NCBI GenBank assembly: GCA_020831625.1
Contig: JAFIGD010000014.1
Coordinates: forward strand, 32,041 to 96,040
Source: Verrucomicrobiota bacterium
Lineage (GTDB): Bacteria > Verrucomicrobiota > Kiritimatiellia > SS1-B-03-39 > UBA6053
Reading direction: 5' to 3'
DNA: 64,000 bases
Position numbers and translations under genes: made by a program. Shown in pieces: positions 61,421-64,000 of the stretch. Every line of letters starts with the position of its first letter. The first letter of the stretch is position 1. The notes under the pieces are model-generated. The model was not told the origin of the DNA and searched no databases. It saw nothing but the letters and a program-made list of their open reading frames with translations.

Positions 61421-64000
61421 TTCAGACCTCCCAGATCAATGAATTTTTCATACAACTTAAATACATATGGGAGCGCGACCGTTTTAAAGTCTCCATGATC
61501 CCAGTACACGTTATCTTCTTGGTTATAATCTTCATTATACCACCCTCCGTTGTCATAACTCGCCTGCATTTCAAATTGTCTTTCGGTCGCCATCATATTG
61601 ACAGGCAACTCTCGCCCCCCCATCGGCAACTGCTTCGACGGGATAAAGGTCGCCAGCAGCGTGGCGTTCATGATGTAGTCCGAGGCCGATTCGGTCTCGT
61701 CGGGATCGAAAAGCTTCATGTAGGCCACCAGATCCCCGGTCGGGGGCGGGAAATCCTCCATCTCCGTGAGCACATTTCGGAAATAAGGATACTCGATCAA
61801 CTGATCCGGGGGATCATCTGGAATTTGCTCCGGGAAATCTACCCACGCCATCGGTGCGCCGCCTGTCCCCGGCAGTCCGACCTTTTTGCGGTAGTATGGA
61901 CTGAAACTCCATCCGCCCACGCTGTGGACACCCGGCCCTCCGCGCCCCTTGAGCTTTTCCTGTAGCGACCAGGCACTTGGGAAAGAAGGCCCGTTTGACC
62001 AGGAGAATTCGAGATTGGCCAGTTGGTTGTCGGGGTTGTTCGCGTGCGGATGCGGGTGGAATGTCCGGTCGCCCGCCGACCAGAAGTTGTAGGCGTTGGC
62101 GGTCACATCCGCAAACCGACCGTTCCAGGTCAGCGTCCGGCGGCTGTCACCCTCCCCAAACAGGCGGTGCCAGTTGTACGTGAACAGGTGCTCGTACTGC
62201 TCCCGGTCCCCGACAACATCCGGAAAAAGGTTTACGCCACTTCCCGCATTCGCAGAGATGCCCCAGTCCCGATGCACCATATCCCGCTCCACGGATTCCA
62301 ACGCAGTGCTGTAAGCCTCAGAGGATACGGCGGCATTGATCATAAAATATTCATCCACCTCCAGTTCGAAATCCTGGATCGCGGCGCTGACCATCATGTT
62401 CCCCAAACTGTGCGCACCGACCACAATCCGGTCCTTTGAAATGCCGGACACATACTGTTGAAACGCTTCGGCGGTGGCGAAGGCATTGACCACATTGATT
62501 TGATAGTTCAGGGATTTCCAGCCCCAATCCACCAACCAGTTGTTTATATTTTTCTGACTTTGATACCCATACCAGCTCACCCCAATGTATTTAGCCCGGC
62601 TGCCGAGAACATGCAGGCGCTTGAACATCTCCGCGTTGCCGCCCCGGGAGGCCCTCAGGTTGTTGTTGTATCCGTGGACAAAAACGAAGGCGGTGTCATG
62701 GGTGAGTGCATCCGGGTAGTTGGGCGGATCCTGCCCCACATACCGATCCCAGGGCTGGGAAAACCAATCGTTGGCCGAGTCCGGCGGCGAAGAGTATTGG
62801 TTCAGCACCACTCCCCGCAGATCCTTGTGTGTGAACATGTTCTCCACGCTGGAAAGACTCAGAGGTATTTCGTTCTTGAGCACACTTCCATGCACCGGAT
62901 GTACGATTTCCAGCCGTAAAACCACCGGACTGACAGCCGCAAATTGATCCAGCGGGGTGTGATCGTGTTCCACCAGAATGATCCCGTTTCCGTTGGTTTC
63001 AATCGCATCCAGGAAATCGGTCGAAAGTTCAGAATACCCCTGAATACTGGTATTGAAACTCCACAGCGGGCGCGTTGCCAGGGCCTGCGCCAGAGGAATA
63101 TCGGTATGATAAAGACCGGAGCGGTTCGGATCGGGCTGGGGGCCGCTGTAGTCTATCGGAGTCATTTTCTGGTCTGTATACATGAATTTTCCAACCGGTG
63201 CCGGGGTTTCCCCGTTCGGATGCGCCAAGGAAACCCGGTAAGAATACTCCTCTTTGGGCATCAATGCCAGATAATGTTGAATGTCAAAGGCCACCGGATA
63301 AAAATCCAATAGATCCCGCACCCCGTTCACCACGTTGTCGGCGGCGTCGCGGGTGCCTCCATACTGGTCGTAAAGGCCTCCGGGCGCATCGTATTCATTA
63401 GTTGCCCCTTCCCCCTGACCGTCCTGATCGTCGTTGTACCACCACCGCCAGGGATTGTCTTCGGTAATGATCCCCACATCATGCCGGTCAATTTTTCCGT
63501 CGCGGTTGGCGTCGACAAGAATCTCCACCGGCAACAGCCTCGCCTGTTTGCCGACGGTGTGGTCGGTGGAGTGGAAGGATTGATTGACAATCCCAAGAAG
63601 TCCGTCCCCGTTGTCGAGCAGCCAGGCGTTTTGGATCGTCTCAAAGCGGTCGGGGCCGCTGTGAGAGTTTCCGCCCGCCAGCACGGTCGTGGCCGGAAGC
63701 CCGTCCACTTGCGCCTCCCAGTCGTAATCAGGGCCGTGGGTTTCGTTGGTGGCCACATGGCTGAGGGTGATCGTATAGCTGTTTCCGCGCCGCAGAAGAA
63801 AGCTCTGGGTGCCCATCTGTCCAAAATCCGGGCTGACAAATCCGAACTGCCGGGTGTCGTCGGGGCCGTCGGCATGGATGTTCATTTTCCAGCGCTCCGA
63901 ATGGCTGCCGCTGGGATCGCCGACGGTGAAGGGGACCTCAATCATTTCGTTGGCCGGGGGCGGCAGCCCGCCGTCTCCGGGATCGTTGGGATTGCTGCCC
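61417..64000 (-). CDS. Modular secreted-type protein with alpha/beta hydrolase domain, partial (5' end outside window)
   Basis: At least 860 residues; the frame is open at the window end. It begins in view with the block shared with the 1045-aa protein (to about residue 140 from the internal Met at 63945). A calcium-loop-like stretch VDANRDGKIDRHDVG follows, then a long linker, then a lipase-fold hydrolase. The hydrolase has FVFVHGYNNN (about residue 420) and a nucleophile elbow VGAHSLGNMM (Ser about 511), with an acid/His pair not located with certainty. The residues before the window edge (GSNPNDPGDGG) match the end of the TSP3 region of the 1045-aa protein, so the missing part probably has similar repeats. 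Probably exported and calcium-stabilised. Confidence 0.85.
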   Translation of the reverse strand, partial: GSNPNDPGDGGLPPPANEMIEVPFTVGDPSGSHSERWKMNIHADGPDDTRQFGFVSPDFGQMGTQSFLLRRGNSYTITLSHVATNETHGPDYDWEAQVDGLPATTVLAGGNSHSGPDRFETIQNAWLLDNGDGLLGIVNQSFHSTDHTVGKQARLLPVEILVDANRDGKIDRHDVGIITEDNPWRWWYNDDQDGQGEGATNEYDAPGGLYDQYGGTRDAADNVVNGVRDLLDFYPVAFDIQHYLALMPKEEYSYRVSLAHPNGETPAPVGKFMYTDQKMTPIDYSGPQPDPNRSGLYHTDIPLAQALATRPLWSFNTSIQGYSELSTDFLDAIETNGNGIILVEHDHTPLDQFAAVSPVVLRLEIVHPVHGSVLKNEIPLSLSSVENMFTHKDLRGVVLNQYSSPPDSANDWFSQPWDRYVGQDPPNYPDALTHDTAFVFVHGYNNNLRASRGGNAEMFKRLHVLGSRAKYIGVSWYGYQSQKNINNWLVDWGWKSLNYQINVVNAFATAEAFQQYVSGISKDRIVVGAHSLGNMMVSAAIQDFELEVDEYFMINAAVSSEAYSTALESVERDMVHRDWGISANAGSGVNLFPDVVGDREQYEHLFTYNWHRLFGEGDSRRTLTWNGRFADVTANAYNFWSAGDRTFHPHPHANNPDNQLANLEFSWSNGPSFPSAWSLQEKLKGRGGPGVHSVGGWSFSPYYRKKVGLPGTGGAPMAWVDFPEQIPDDPPDQLIEYPYFRNVLTEMEDFPPPTGDLVAYMKLFDPDETESASDYIMNATLLATFIPSKQLPMGGRELPVNMMATERQFEMQASYDNGGWYNEDYNQEDNVYWDHGDFKTVALPYVFKLYEKFIDLGGLK
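63571..64000. repeat. Direct repeat encoding the shared block, copy 2
   Basis: Partner of 58516-58945, in the same orientation and frame. The near identity at DNA level, including silent positions, shows recent duplication or gene conversion between the two genes. Copy 2 is cut by the window edge. Confidence 0.95.

Overview
The window is a GC-rich bacterial chromosome segment with dense operons, many of them linked by 4-base start/stop overlaps (ATGA, GTGA and probably one CTGA). Gene content suggests the PVC superphylum, most likely Verrucomicrobiota/Kiritimatiellota: a PEP-CTERM protein with T5SS/PEP-CTERM-type repeats, an N-acetylglutaminylglutamine amide (NAGGN) osmolyte operon, thrombospondin-type-3 calcium repeats, an orphan RHS tip, and intergenic DNA full of nested palindromes. 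This placement is inference from gene content; there is no rRNA gene. No tRNA, rRNA or CRISPR array was recognised.

Layout. 1-4202 (minus): an operon of a 784-aa protein of unknown function, an alpha/beta hydrolase and a phospholipase-A2-like protein that runs off the window. 4203-8219: REP-like palindromes, a PEP-CTERM surface protein and a Y1/HUH transposase (RAYT type) lying between palindrome copies. 8220-13363 (plus): a MarR regulator coupled to the three-gene NAGGN operon. 13370-18484 (minus): argB, an SpoU/TrmH methyltransferase, a MalY/PatB aminotransferase and a GT39-like membrane protein. 18591-24478 (plus): an overlapping operon of metallo-beta-lactamase fold protein, AI-2E transporter, catalytically dead HtrA-like lipoprotein, HtrA fused to a DJ-1/PfpI-like domain, and a flavin reductase. 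24479-28611: repeat-filled DNA around a second reductase, folA and thyA. 28660-32205 (minus): sdhCAB with a strong terminator.

32309-35472 (minus): a GspK/L/M-like pseudopilus assembly set. 35562-39120 (plus): a heterodimeric ABC exporter. 39140-39523: an internally deleted IS4-like element with terminal inverted repeats. 39675-42242: an SGNH hydrolase and a convergent GNAT-nitrilase fusion. 42243-43662: palindromes, a strand-asymmetric tract and an AT-rich orphan RHS tip with two tiny ORFs. 43663-44628: MscS channel. 44721-55020 (plus): an eight-gene MoxR/ABC/DUF58/BatA-like cluster. 55042-55829: a decayed restriction-modification gene. 56007-64000 (minus): a modular locus in which two large secreted proteins share an almost identical middle block but carry different C-terminal modules, with small AT-rich genes after one of them.

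Themes. NAGGN synthesis and MscS both fit life with changing osmolarity. The two ends of the window (1-4202 and 56007-64000) both carry FVHGYN-type lipase-fold hydrolases in coupled operons with unknown secreted or lipid-acting partners, and are the best candidates for an undescribed effector or surface system. The repeat-rich intergenic regions hold at least three palindrome families, GATTAN hexamer arrays, a 46-bp tandem repeat and a 0.26-kb direct repeat flanking folA.
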